From: JBBQFI01 sp038321775 | Lineage (GTDB): Bacteria > Verrucomicrobiota > Verrucomicrobiia > Chthoniobacterales > UBA10450 | DNA length: 64,000 bases | NCBI GenBank assembly: GCA_038321775.1 | Contig: JBBQFI010000008.1 | Coordinates: forward strand, 1-64,000 | Direction of reading: 5' to 3' | Shown: piece by piece, positions 16,983 through 26,236 of the stretch | How the letters are laid out: every line of letters starts with the position of its first letter | How positions within the stretch are numbered: position 1 is the first letter of the stretch | Position numbers and translations under genes: made by a program | Notes under the pieces: model-generated | What the model was told of the DNA's origin: nothing | Databases searched by the model: none | The model's input: only the letters and a program-made list of their open reading frames with translations

Positions 16983-17195
16983 TTACTTCACGAGGAAGAT
17001 GGCGTAAAAGACGATCGCTTCCGCGAACGCAATCGCCAAAATCGCCTGCACGAGAATTGCCGTCGCGGCGCCAGGATTGCGGCCGACAGCCGATGCTGCG
17101 CCCATGCCGATCAAACCGACGCCAATCGCTGCGCCGAGACCGGCCAGACCGACGTGGATGTTTCCGCCTATTTCTGCCAGTAGTGGTAGTATCAT
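16983..17195 (-). CDS. atpE: F-type ATP synthase subunit c (proteolipid)
   Basis: 70 residues forming two membrane helices with the polar RNP loop (residues 39-41). The proton-carrying acid is Glu59 in AFAEAIVFYAIF. The residue after it is Ala and not Ser/Thr, so the sodium-binding signature of Na+-type c rings is absent; this is probably a proton enzyme. Small residues GLGAAIGVGLIGMGAA in helix one give the tight ring packing. Confidence 0.96.
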   Translation of the reverse strand: MILPLLAEIGGNIHVGLAGLGAAIGVGLIGMGAASAVGRNPGAATAILVQAILAIAFAEAIVFYAIFLVK

Positions 17196-17258
17196 ATTTC
17201 TTTCTTTGGTTGTTTACGGCGACGCTCGCGATTCATCCGCGAACGCCCGCCGAAATTT

Positions 17259-18185
17259 TTAGTGCGCCCCGTGTGTCGGTTCGTGCTGCGCAATCAATAG
17301 CGTAAAGACCGCCGTCAATAGCATGAAAACAAGCGCCTGCACAATTCCAACGAGCAACTCCATGAAGTAAAAAGGAATCGGAATCAGCCACGCAAATGAG
17401 GGAACCAGATGGGACATCGATTCCAACATATTTTCACCCGCGTAAATGTTCCCATACAAACGAAAGCTGAGCGAGATGGGGCGAAACAAAATCGAAACGA
17501 TCTCCAACCAGCCAACGAGAAAGAAGACGACGATCATGAGAGCCTTCAAGAGCCCTGATGTTTCACCTTTCGGCCCGAACAAGTGCATGATGAATCCGCC
17601 AACGCCGTTGGCTTGAATGGCCCAGATTAGCCACAGGACAAAAAATACCGCGGCCATCGCGAAAGTAAGATTGAGATCTGCGTTTGCACCGCGCAAAAGC
17701 GGACGATCAACGTGAAAGGAATTAGTCGCAGGCTCGAAGTGCCCCCATCCGATTGTTCCGACACCTGGAATCAACCCAAACCAGTTCAGGAACAGGATGA
17801 AGATGAAAATTGTGGCGAAAAACCAGAACGTCTTCTTTACCAAAGAGCGACCGATCACGCTTTCGAGGAAGTTATAAAGACCTTCCACGAGCCATTCCGT
17901 AAAATTTTGTATTCCGCTTGGAATTCTTTTGATGTTACGCGTGGCCGCCTGTGCAAAAACAATAATGCCGGCGGCAACAATCCAGGTAACGAGCATGGAG
18001 TTCGTAACGACAAACTTTCCGATATGAAATAATTCCGCCGCCTTTAACGAGAGTGCCTCGTGTTCGGCTGCAGGAGCCTGCCCGGTTATCGGCGGCTCCG
18101 CCGCCAGCGATATGCTCGGCACGAAAAGAAACGCGAGCAGCAGGATCGCGCTCAACATGGATGCAACTGAGATACGATACGGCAT
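17259..18185 (-). CDS. atpB: F-type ATP synthase subunit a
   Basis: 308 residues from the ATG at 18185; a longer frame upstream lacks membrane character. The N-terminus (about 10-28) is a hydrophobic stretch ending SISLAAE that looks like a cleavable signal peptide, followed by about 40 periplasmic residues and five to six membrane helices. The essential stator Arg lies in the ISLSFRLYGNIYAGE block. It is the first ATP synthase gene; 167 bases separate it from the glycosyltransferase stop, and the operon promoter must lie there. No atpI-like gene was seen upstream. Confidence 0.94.
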   Translation of the reverse strand: MPYRISVASMLSAILLLAFLFVPSISLAAEPPITGQAPAAEHEALSLKAAELFHIGKFVVTNSMLVTWIVAAGIIVFAQAATRNIKRIPSGIQNFTEWLVEGLYNFLESVIGRSLVKKTFWFFATIFIFILFLNWFGLIPGVGTIGWGHFEPATNSFHVDRPLLRGANADLNLTFAMAAVFFVLWLIWAIQANGVGGFIMHLFGPKGETSGLLKALMIVVFFLVGWLEIVSILFRPISLSFRLYGNIYAGENMLESMSHLVPSFAWLIPIPFYFMELLVGIVQALVFMLLTAVFTLLIAQHEPTHGAH

Positions 18186-18352
18186 TAGTGGATGGTTGGA
18201 CGGCGGCGGCCCGTTCGATCTGCGAGTGCAGCGTCGCGAAGACGATTGCACACAACTCTGCAGCCACTTAAGTCGCGCATACCAAAGCCGCTTTTGCGTG
18301 GATGACAAGCAACTTTGCGAAGTTTTCGCGCGATTTTCTCGGCGCTTTTTCG

Positions 18353-19576
18353 CTATTTTACCGGGACTCGTTCCGGCAAAGACGTATGCATTACCTCGCG
18401 TTTTTCCACGACCGCGTCCGGCGCCGTCTTCATTTGGATCGCTTCCTCGTAATACAATTCAAGCAAACGAATTTGTTCGCCTTGTTCGAAGTGCGCAGTG
18501 ACCCATTCGCTCGCGAGCAAACCCATTTCACGAAATGCGATTTGCGAACTGAGAATGGTCGCGACCGCGTCCGCCAGCGCAACAAAATCGCCTTCATCGA
18601 CGAGTAAACCGGTGCGGCCATTTTGAACTGCTTCCGGAATTCCACCATGTCGCGTCCCGACAACGGCCAGGCCGGTCGCCATGGCTTCGAGAATGGAGTT
18701 AGGCACGCCTTCCTGATCTTGATCGGAAGGCGTCTCGCTCGGATGCAGAAACAAATGGCAACTGGAATAGAGGTCTCTCAATTCTTCTTGCGAGAGAAAT
18801 CCGCAGAAACGGACTTTGCTCGAGATGTGCAATTGGCGCGCGAGAAGTTCGAGCTGCGGTTGCAGCGGACCTTTGCCGGCAATCATTAGTTCCGCCTGCG
18901 GAAATTGTTTTTGTAGAATGGCGAAGGCACGGATCGAAGTCGCGACTCCTTTTTTCGGAATGAGCCGGCACGCTTGCAGAATCCGCCATGCGCCATTTGG
19001 CGGAGTTTCGCGGCGGACAAACGGAAAATCCTTCAGCGGAACGCCAGTGCGATTGATGCGCAACTTCTCGGGCGGACAACCAAGATCCACCAACCGATCG
19101 GCCAACGATTGCGAGCGCGCGAGAACAAGCGGCACCACTTCAAAGAGTCGTTTTAGCTTCTTGTTGTAATCCGCCACATCCTTTTTTTCCGCCACATCCG
19201 CGCCGTGAAACGAAACCACACAAGGCTTGTTCCATTCCTGAATGAACGGCAGCAGATGCACACCGGTGTGACCAAAATAAATATGCATCAAATCCGCACC
19301 CCGCCGTTCCAGCAGCGAAGCCAGCATTTCGTATTCACCGCGATAAACAACCGGCGGCACGCGTTTGATGAACTTCAGCCAACCATGCCGAAAAAGATTC
19401 ATGCGCGGTTGCGGAATAATTTCCACATCAGGAAACGGAAACCGCGCCGAATCCTGCAACGTTTTGGTTAAAACAAACGTTCGCGTATTCCGCAGCGCGG
19501 TGACCTGCCGATAAATGTGCAGCATCTCCGGCTTGAGAAAAGTTGTGCAATAGCTGCCGATAGTTCTGGGACTCAT
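18353..19576 (-). CDS. Glycosyltransferase family 4 protein
   Basis: 407 residues with a GT-B fold of two Rossmann domains. N-terminal acceptor domain (about 1-190) with an HIYFGHTGVHLLPF region; C-terminal donor domain (about 195-380) with ILQACRLIPKKG, AELMIAGKGP and the EX7E-type motif in SETPSDQDQEGVPNSILEAM. This arrangement matches GT4 enzymes of exopolysaccharide or colanic-acid-type synthesis. The donor and acceptor sugars are unknown. It ends just before the ATP synthase promoter region and is not part of that operon. Neighbouring sulfotransferases and a sulfatase suggest surface glycan work. Confidence 0.9.
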   Translation of the reverse strand: MSPRTIGSYCTTFLKPEMLHIYRQVTALRNTRTFVLTKTLQDSARFPFPDVEIIPQPRMNLFRHGWLKFIKRVPPVVYRGEYEMLASLLERRGADLMHIYFGHTGVHLLPFIQEWNKPCVVSFHGADVAEKKDVADYNKKLKRLFEVVPLVLARSQSLADRLVDLGCPPEKLRINRTGVPLKDFPFVRRETPPNGAWRILQACRLIPKKGVATSIRAFAILQKQFPQAELMIAGKGPLQPQLELLARQLHISSKVRFCGFLSQEELRDLYSSCHLFLHPSETPSDQDQEGVPNSILEAMATGLAVVGTRHGGIPEAVQNGRTGLLVDEGDFVALADAVATILSSQIAFREMGLLASEWVTAHFEQGEQIRLLELYYEEAIQMKTAPDAVVEKREVMHTSLPERVPVK

Positions 19577-19621
19577 GAAAAGGGGTGTATTATTTATTCA
19601 GGAATTCTCGTTGTCTAATTC

Positions 19622-20734
19622 TTAATCTTGCCATTTGGAGGGATTGGATAGAGCGAGGCTTTCGGGGTTGAGTTCCGGCTTGAGCCATATCTCAAGTTTC
19701 TCCTTTAACTGACTAACTCCCTCGCCTTGCTTTGCTGAGATGGCAAGCATCTCTACATTGGGAAATCGTTCGCGCAACATCCGAAGGTTGTCTGACGCCT
19801 CCGGTAAATCCATTTTATTGGCGATAACAAACCACGCGCGTTGCGACAAACGCGCATCAAACAGAGCTATTTCTCGTCGCAGATTTTCCAGATCCGCAAC
19901 CGGATGCCGGCCTTCACTCCCGGACGCATCCACGACAAAAAGTAAGATCTGGCAACGCGTGATGTGCCGCAAAAAATCGTGACCTAATCCGACATTGCGA
20001 TGCGCGCCTTCCACCAGGCCAGGAACATCCGCGACCGTAACACGACGATAACCGTCAAGCGCTACGACTCCCACCATTGGATGCAAAGTCGTAAATGGAT
20101 AAGCTGCGACTTTTGGATGCGCGGCGGAAATTTTCCCGAGCAATGTTGATTTTCCGGCGTTCGGATATCCGACCAGTCCGGCATCAGCGAGTGTGCGTAA
20201 CTCAAACCAAAAATATCCGCGCTCGCCTTCCTCACCCTCCGTGTATTGACGCGGCGCGCGATTCCGAGAGCTCTTGAAATGCACGTTGCCTTTCCCGCCG
20301 CCGCCGCCGCCGCAAAGCACAAACTCCTCACCTGGCCTAACGAGATCAGCGATCGGTTCAGCCGTGATCACGGGTTTCACACGCGTGGTGCGTTTTTCAA
20401 CTGAATCGTCCTCGGCCGTCGTCGCATTATCCGGAACCTCCGAAGGATAAACGACAGTTCCTACCGGCACTTTTACGAGTTTCGCAACAGCCGAGCGTCC
20501 ATGCTTCTTCTTGCCTTGTCCGTGCGCTCCGCTCTTTGCTTTCAGCAGAGGTTCGTAAAATAAAGCCGAGAGATTGTCCGTATGCTCATCAGCGCGGAGA
20601 ATAATATTCCCTCCGCGACCGCCGTCCCCTCCGTCGGGTCCGCCTTTCGGGACAAACTTTTCGCGCCGGAAACTGACGCAACCGCGCCCGCCATCGCCGC
20701 CTTGCGCGAAAATTCTGATTCGATCGACGAACAT
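19622..20734 (-). CDS. obgE: GTPase Obg/CgtA
   Basis: 370 residues from the ATG at 20734, which gives the canonical start MFVDRIRI; a TTG two codons upstream is less likely. The glycine-rich Obg domain (about 1-160) includes GGDGGRGCVSFRREKFVPKG and a GGGGGGGKGN run encoded by a CCG repeat. The G domain (about 160-335) has GYPNAGKS (G1), DVPGLVEGA (G3) and NKMDLPE (G4). Obg assists large-subunit ribosome assembly and stress signalling. It follows a sulfotransferase gene by 8 bases on the same strand. Confidence 0.96.
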   Translation of the reverse strand: MFVDRIRIFAQGGDGGRGCVSFRREKFVPKGGPDGGDGGRGGNIILRADEHTDNLSALFYEPLLKAKSGAHGQGKKKHGRSAVAKLVKVPVGTVVYPSEVPDNATTAEDDSVEKRTTRVKPVITAEPIADLVRPGEEFVLCGGGGGGKGNVHFKSSRNRAPRQYTEGEEGERGYFWFELRTLADAGLVGYPNAGKSTLLGKISAAHPKVAAYPFTTLHPMVGVVALDGYRRVTVADVPGLVEGAHRNVGLGHDFLRHITRCQILLFVVDASGSEGRHPVADLENLRREIALFDARLSQRAWFVIANKMDLPEASDNLRMLRERFPNVEMLAISAKQGEGVSQLKEKLEIWLKPELNPESLALSNPSKWQD

Positions 20735-20742
20735 GCCCAACC

Positions 20743-21345
20743 TTAGTCGAAGCTGTAACCGAAGTACTCTATTTCCGCAGCAAAGCGTTTTCCGACCATC
20801 ATCTGCAGTTCGCGGTCATAATATTCTCTGTAATCCGCGCGCGCAGAGCGATTGTATTTCGGCAATGCCTGCGCCGGAATGCTGAGCCGCTGGCAAACCT
20901 TTGCGAAGTCTTCCTCCAGCGTTTCGAAGCGCATCGCGAAATCTATATTTCCAAATGGATTCTTGTCGTCGTCGGTTAGGCGCAAGTGATCGGCGGTCGA
21001 CTGCATCTCGGCCACCAGTTTCTTGAACGCCTTTCGATTCCACTCGGTCACGCCCTGACTGGGCGTGAAATAAAACGAGATTATTCTGTCCCACGGATTT
21101 CGCACGCAGGTAAACTTATAAAGATCGGGAAATTTTTCGTCGCCTAACGCCGCTTTATACTCCGCCAGCGTCGAATGCTTCTTAACTTGATATTGCGAAT
21201 TTCGAATCCCGAACCGCTCGACTCCGTCCTGATCGGGTCGCCTAACGACTTCATCCTCCGAGTAGTGACGCAGAATGCTTTGCACGGAATTCCCAGCCGT
21301 CTTCGGAATATGAATAAAAAGAAATTGTTTCTGGAAGGAGATCAT
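20743..21345 (-). CDS. Sulfotransferase family 2-type protein
   Basis: 200 residues. The N-terminal 5'-phosphosulfate loop is FIHIPKTAGNSV (about residues 10-21) and the 3'-phosphate motif is CVRNPWDRIISFYF (about 80-93). Both bind PAPS in carbohydrate sulfotransferases. The family moves sulfate to hydroxyls on sugars. The gene precedes obgE by 8 bases on the same strand. Two further sulfotransferase genes diverge from it on the plus strand, so the three probably serve one glycan. The acceptor is unknown. Confidence 0.85.
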   Translation of the reverse strand: MISFQKQFLFIHIPKTAGNSVQSILRHYSEDEVVRRPDQDGVERFGIRNSQYQVKKHSTLAEYKAALGDEKFPDLYKFTCVRNPWDRIISFYFTPSQGVTEWNRKAFKKLVAEMQSTADHLRLTDDDKNPFGNIDFAMRFETLEEDFAKVCQRLSIPAQALPKYNRSARADYREYYDRELQMMVGKRFAAEIEYFGYSFD

Positions 21346-21401
21346 CAGTTAATCAGTCTTCTGCGAATCGTATGTCATTCTTTCTCTGATGGTCGCGCCC
21401 G

Positions 21402-22091
21402 ATGATCATTTCTCACGAGCACAAATTCATTTTCATCAAAACGGCGAAGACCGCGGGCACGAGCATTGAAGTATTTCTTTCCCGCCATTGCGGTGTGAAT
21501 GACGTCGTTACTCCGATTACGCCTCCGATCGAAGGACATCAGCCTCGTAACTACATCGGTTATGTGAACCCGATTCCGGAACTTCTCAAGCGACCGGAAG
21601 GATTGGGCTCTGCGCTCCGTCATATTTTCACAAAGAGCAATCGCTTCTACAACCACATGAACGCTGCGCTCGTTCGAAAACGGATTCCATCCAAAATCTG
21701 GAATAGCTACTTCAAATTTTGCGTGGAACGCAATCCGTGGGACAAGGTCCTGTCCCATTATCACATGGCCGCCTTCCGCGCCAAAAATTCGCTTTCACTC
21801 GATCAATACCTCGCTCGCGGTCGTTTTCCGCTTAATTATTTTCGTTACACCGACCGGTCCGGACAAGAAATCATTGTCGATCGAGTCGTGCGCTACGAGA
21901 ATTTGATGAGCGAGCTGGGCGAAATATTCGCGCATTTGTCGATTCCTTGTGACGGAACACTTGGCGGAAAAGCCAAATCAGAATACCGGAAAGATCGCAC
22001 GCCTTATCAAGCGGTCTTTAACGACGAACAACGCGCCATCGTTGAGCGCGCGTTCGAACGCGAGATACTGTTGCACGGCTATCGCTTCTAA
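21402..22091 (+). CDS. Sulfotransferase family 2-type protein
   Basis: 229 residues. PAPS-binding motifs FIKTAKTAGTSIEVFL (about 11-26) and CVERNPWDKVLSHYH (about 107-121). It starts 57 bases from the divergent sulfotransferase at 21345 and shares about this motif set but little else with it, so these are diverged relatives and not recent copies. It leads a plus-strand trio: this gene, a second sulfotransferase and an unknown protein. Confidence 0.85.
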   Translation: MIISHEHKFIFIKTAKTAGTSIEVFLSRHCGVNDVVTPITPPIEGHQPRNYIGYVNPIPELLKRPEGLGSALRHIFTKSNRFYNHMNAALVRKRIPSKIWNSYFKFCVERNPWDKVLSHYHMAAFRAKNSLSLDQYLARGRFPLNYFRYTDRSGQEIIVDRVVRYENLMSELGEIFAHLSIPCDGTLGGKAKSEYRKDRTPYQAVFNDEQRAIVERAFEREILLHGYRF

Positions 22092-22113
22092 ATAGAACTG
22101 CAACTTTTCCTCT

Positions 22114-22758
22114 GTGATTTCACACAAGTACAAATGCATTTTCGTTGAGGTCCCAAAGACCGGTTCCACCAGTATCCGAGCGATCCTCGGTAAAGCATGG
22201 AAACCGCACCGCAACCTGGTCGAACTCAGACGTCTCATGGAAAGTTCCTGGACGCAGTACGGCGGACGCAAGAACCGCGTCATGGAACGTCTTTACCTGT
22301 TCCGTTCTGAAGAGAAGAGAGCGGAGATCGGAAGGAAACAATTCGAGACCTACTTCAAGTTTGGATTTGTTCGTAATCCGTGGGATCGCGTGGTCGCGCT
22401 TTACGAACGTAAAGAACCGTTGGAGATGCGAGATAAGATGACCTTCGATGAATTCGTCGATTGGATTCAATACAGCAGCGCTACTTGCACGCATTCTTCG
22501 CCGCATCGTTATCAGCTCGATTGGTTCGTCGATGGGAGCGGCAACATGCTGGCCGATTTCATCGGTCGCTTTGAAAAACTGGAGGAAGATTGGGCGCACG
22601 TCGCGCGCAAGCTCGGCGTTTCCGCAACTCTGCCGCATGAGAGACCGAATCCTCGCGTACGGCACTACACGGAATATTACACTCCGCGGACGCAGCAAGT
22701 TATCGGCCGCAAATTCAGCGTCGATATCGAAACGTTCGGTTACGAGTTCGGTGCATGA
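22114..22758 (+). CDS. Sulfotransferase family 2-type protein
   Basis: 214 residues from a GTG at 22114, 22 bases after the previous stop. The N-terminus (MISHKYKCIFVEVPKTGSTS) parallels that of the previous protein, with PKTGSTS as the PAPS loop and FVRNPWDRVVALYERK (about 87-102) as the second motif. The next gene overlaps it by 4 bases (ATGA), so the products are likely made together. Confidence 0.85.
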   Translation: MISHKYKCIFVEVPKTGSTSIRAILGKAWKPHRNLVELRRLMESSWTQYGGRKNRVMERLYLFRSEEKRAEIGRKQFETYFKFGFVRNPWDRVVALYERKEPLEMRDKMTFDEFVDWIQYSSATCTHSSPHRYQLDWFVDGSGNMLADFIGRFEKLEEDWAHVARKLGVSATLPHERPNPRVRHYTEYYTPRTQQVIGRKFSVDIETFGYEFGA

Positions 22759-23483
22759 TCGGCATGAAAGCGATCGTCATGACATTCGATCGTTATCGCG
22801 CTGTTGCCGATCATATGATCTGGCAATACGAAAAACTGTGGCCGGATAACCCTTTTACTTTTCGTATTCCGTATCAAACGTTGCGCGGCACAAACTCCGA
22901 ACGCCGGGAATACATTGAAGCTCCATCCGAGATTCGTCCTTCCATTCTTCAACTGCTTGCCGATATCGACGACGAAGATTGGATCTACTGGTGTCCGGAC
23001 GACAAGTATCCCGTTCGCTTTTTGCTGAAGAAAATGACGAGAATTCTTCCGCACGTTCTCGCGTCCCCCGAGATGGGTGGGCTCTTGTTTTGCCGCTGCC
23101 GCGTAACGTTAGGCCGCCCCGATCTCGCATTGCATCCCGGCGAACGAGTGACTCCGGACGGCGATGTCCTGCTTGAACGAAAGGCCTGGTATCAGTTCTG
23201 GATCCATCAATTCATGCGCGCAAAGGTGCTGCGTTATTTCTTTTCGCAAATGCCCGAGCAGATCCCAAACGCGAAGGCGATGGACGACTTCAAGAGTAAC
23301 ATCGCGAAATTACCCGAGCATCGCCTTTTCGTAACGAAGGAAAATCTCGCTGTTTTCGGCGAGAGCACACATCGCGGCCTTATCACACGCAATTGCTACG
23401 ACAGCATTCGCAAGAGCGACGTTGAATTACCGGAATGGTTCAGTCACCACAGCGGCGAACGCATTACCATGGGAAAGCTTTAG
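22755..23483 (+). CDS. Unrecognised protein, possibly glycosyltransferase-like
   Basis: 242 residues, overlapping the upstream sulfotransferase by 4 bases. No family recognised with confidence. Visible features are an N-terminal beta-strand start (MKAIVMTFDRY), an acidic cluster DIDDEDWIYWCPDDKYPV (about 70-87) that could be a DXD-like metal site, and several conserved aromatic pairs. Its position among sulfotransferases, and the acidic cluster, make a nucleotide-sugar transferase of GT-A type conceivable, but this is inference. It runs convergent with, and its stop overlaps that of, the sulfatase gene. Confidence 0.65.
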   Translation: MIGMKAIVMTFDRYRAVADHMIWQYEKLWPDNPFTFRIPYQTLRGTNSERREYIEAPSEIRPSILQLLADIDDEDWIYWCPDDKYPVRFLLKKMTRILPHVLASPEMGGLLFCRCRVTLGRPDLALHPGERVTPDGDVLLERKAWYQFWIHQFMRAKVLRYFFSQMPEQIPNAKAMDDFKSNIAKLPEHRLFVTKENLAVFGESTHRGLITRNCYDSIRKSDVELPEWFSHHSGERITMGKL

Positions 23484-24922
23484 AGCTTCCAATTCAGATT
23501 ATCGCCGACCGACGTCTGCCAATCTTCTACCTCATCGGCCAGTCGAGCGACGACATCTTCGTGACGGTTGTCTGAATAAAGGTTCTGCGTTTCCTGCGGA
23601 TCGCTCTTCAGGTTGTAAAGCTCATTCAAGTCTTTGTCCCGTAGCGAAAGTTTCCAGCCATCCGAGGAGATGATCGTCCGCGTCGACTCTTCCACAGCTC
23701 GACGAATCATTCGGCGCGAAGCAAGGGCGCTGCCTTTTTTTATCTTGGTGCGATTCGGCGCCCATTCGATAAAAACGTTTTCATCCGGCATCGATTCACC
23801 CTGAATGAGAGGAAGCCGGCTCTTCCCTGCACATTGCGAGGCAGGCGGAAACCCGAGCAGATCAATCAACGTGGGAATGAAGTCGATATGACTGACCGGC
23901 TGCGAAATCCGACGCGATTGTCGTTGACCAGGCAGATGCACCAAATACGGAACACGCACCGCGTTTTCAAACATCACTTCTTTTGCATAGAGATGATGCG
24001 CACCGAGCATGTCGCCGTGATCGCTCGTATGCACAACGATCGTGTCGTCGATTAGATCGAAGCGCTCCAGACATCCCAAAATGGATCCGATGCAATGATC
24101 GACGAGCGTGACAAGACCGAGATAGCGCTGTTTGATCCGCAGATTTTCCTCCGGTGTGATTCCAAAAAAGAAAAGATCAGAGCGCCGCGTGCGATCGAGC
24201 AACGCTTCAGCTTGTTGCCACTCGCGCATAAGCCGATAACGCAATGGAACGTTGTCGTTAGGCGGAGAGAGTGCGGTCGGATCGAGATCAATCTCGTCGA
24301 GATCATGCTCGCGATTGAACGGCCCGTTGTAAGGCGAGTGCGGTTCGGCGAAGGCAACAAACAATATGAAAGGATCGCGCGCGTGTTTCTCGATAAACGA
24401 ACAAGCATGCTCGGACACAAACCGCGGCTTGGAGAGTTCAAACGGGAGTTCGCTAATGGCGAGCGGGGAAAAAGAATCATTCGCTTTGTCGGGTCGCGCT
24501 CCTTTTTCCAGCAAAAACTGGCTGTAATCGCTCGTGTCTTCCGTGGAAATCCATTCCTGGAATCCTCGCTGCGCAACATTGTCGGAACCAAGATGCCATT
24601 TCCCGAAATAGCCTGTGTGATATTCGCTCTTCTCCAAAAGTTCGGGAAACGCCCGCACATTCGAAGGCAGCGGCACACTGTTGCGCGTACAACCATTCGT
24701 GTGCGGCCATGTGCCGGTGAGAAGTGAGGAACGTGACGGCGTGCAAACCGGTTGCGTGACATACGCTCGCTCAAAGATGGTCGATTCCGAAGCGAGCCGC
24801 GCAAGATTTGGCGCGTGCACTTTGTTGTTTCCGTAACAGGCGATCGTATCGGTCCGCTGTTGATCCGGCAGAAAAACAATCAGGTTCGGCCTTCGCGAAG
24901 GATGAGCTGCTCGTTCGGTCAT
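23480..24922 (-). CDS. Sulfatase of the alkaline phosphatase superfamily
   Basis: 480 residues. The formylglycine site is CTPSRSSLLTG with Cys60, the cysteine type that needs an FGE activator. Metal ligands are in FLPDQQ (about 18-22) and TSDHGDMLGAH (about 300). The C-terminal subdomain ends with LNELYNLKSDPQETQNL, typical of sulfatases. No signal peptide is apparent, so it may be cytoplasmic or use another route. Placed against three sulfotransferases it may remodel the same sulfated glycan or scavenge sulfate; the substrate cannot be read from sequence. Confidence 0.92.
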   Translation of the reverse strand: MTERAAHPSRRPNLIVFLPDQQRTDTIACYGNNKVHAPNLARLASESTIFERAYVTQPVCTPSRSSLLTGTWPHTNGCTRNSVPLPSNVRAFPELLEKSEYHTGYFGKWHLGSDNVAQRGFQEWISTEDTSDYSQFLLEKGARPDKANDSFSPLAISELPFELSKPRFVSEHACSFIEKHARDPFILFVAFAEPHSPYNGPFNREHDLDEIDLDPTALSPPNDNVPLRYRLMREWQQAEALLDRTRRSDLFFFGITPEENLRIKQRYLGLVTLVDHCIGSILGCLERFDLIDDTIVVHTSDHGDMLGAHHLYAKEVMFENAVRVPYLVHLPGQRQSRRISQPVSHIDFIPTLIDLLGFPPASQCAGKSRLPLIQGESMPDENVFIEWAPNRTKIKKGSALASRRMIRRAVEESTRTIISSDGWKLSLRDKDLNELYNLKSDPQETQNLYSDNRHEDVVARLADEVEDWQTSVGDNLNWKL

Positions 24923-24952
24923 GCGTTTGAACGTTGTAAAAATGCGCGCGCG

Positions 24953-26155
24953 TTATCGCACTAACGAAGCATAAAGCGCCGTCGTTTTGTCCGCGATTGC
25001 GGACCAGCTAAACTTTTCCTCCGCGCGTTTCCGTCCGGCTTTGCCAAATTTTTCACGCAATTGTGGATCGCTCATGAGCTGATTAATACGCGCAGCGAGA
25101 TCGCGCGAAAATTTTTCCGGATGCATCGGTTCGAACGGACTCTCCGTCATTTGCTCGAGCGGAACGAGAAATCCGGTTTCGCCATCGACCACAACTTCTT
25201 TGATTCCACCGACGGCACTCGCAACAACGGCGGTTTCGCAGGCCATCGCTTCAAGATTGATGATGCCGAACGGTTCGTAAATCGACGGACAACAAAAGAC
25301 GGCGGCGCGCGAATAAAGTTCGATGACCGCTTTTTTATCCACCATTTCGTCGATCCAGATGACGTCGGATCGTTTCGCAGTCGCCGCGGCCACCGCAGCT
25401 TTCATTTCTTCTGCGATCTCCGGCGTATCCGGCGCGCCGGCGCAAAGGACGATTTGAAAGCCCGGATCCATAAATTCAATCGCGCGGACCAGATGAATGA
25501 TTCCTTTCTGGCGCGTGATGCGCCCGACAAAAAGCACAAATGGTTTTTCCGGATCGATGCCGTGCCTAACGAGTGCGTCACTCGTTTTAACTGGATGATA
25601 TTCTTCGAGATCGATTCCGTTATAAATTACGTGTAGTCGCTCCGGGTTTACATCGAAAAGTCCCTCGATGTCCTTTTTCGTTTCGCCGGAAACAGCAATC
25701 ACGGCATCCGCCATTTCGAGCGCGGCCCGTTCCAGCCAGACGGTGAAATCGTAACCGCCGCCGAGTTGCTCCCGTTTCCATGGCCGCAGCGGCTCCAGCG
25801 AATGGACCGTGATCACAAGCGGCAATCCATAATTCAGTTTCGCCAGGATCCCGCCAAAATGGCTGTACCAGGTATGACAATGCACAACGTCCGCGCTGAT
25901 TCCTGACGTGTTAAAATCCGTGCAGCGCCGGATTGCACCAAAAACAGATTGCAATGGTTTGGGACAGGCAAACCCGCTCGTGTCCAGATCGAATCCGGTA
26001 ATCTCAAGATTGCCTTTGCTCCAACGCTGATCGCCAAAGCAACGGACTTCGACCGAAATCTTTTTCGCGAGTTCGCGCGAGAGATAATCGACATGCACTC
26101 CCGCGCCGCCATAGACATTCGGCGGATATTCGTTGGTGAGGAAAAGAACCTTCAT
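24953..26155 (-). CDS. Glycogen synthase-like glycosyltransferase (GT4, GlgA/GlgM type)
   Basis: 400 residues. The N-terminus MKVLFLTNEYPPNVYGGAGV resembles the actinobacterial-type GT4 'glycogen synthases', some of which make maltose-1-phosphate (GlgM) and not glycogen directly. Donor-domain motifs are FVGRITRQKGI, and SIYEPFGIINLEAMA as the EX7E motif. The usual GT5 GlgA lysine motif KTGGL is absent. So the function is transfer of glucose from ADP- or UDP-glucose to an alpha-glucan or glucose-1-phosphate, with the exact product uncertain. Transcribed alone on the minus strand. Confidence 0.85.
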   Translation of the reverse strand: MKVLFLTNEYPPNVYGGAGVHVDYLSRELAKKISVEVRCFGDQRWSKGNLEITGFDLDTSGFACPKPLQSVFGAIRRCTDFNTSGISADVVHCHTWYSHFGGILAKLNYGLPLVITVHSLEPLRPWKREQLGGGYDFTVWLERAALEMADAVIAVSGETKKDIEGLFDVNPERLHVIYNGIDLEEYHPVKTSDALVRHGIDPEKPFVLFVGRITRQKGIIHLVRAIEFMDPGFQIVLCAGAPDTPEIAEEMKAAVAAATAKRSDVIWIDEMVDKKAVIELYSRAAVFCCPSIYEPFGIINLEAMACETAVVASAVGGIKEVVVDGETGFLVPLEQMTESPFEPMHPEKFSRDLAARINQLMSDPQLREKFGKAGRKRAEEKFSWSAIADKTTALYASLVR

Positions 26156-26236
26156 TACGCTTCTTATTATTCGGCTGGAGGCCGCAAGACACGTGGATTT
26201 ACCACCGCGAAGCGAAACACGCCAATCGACGCCGGA

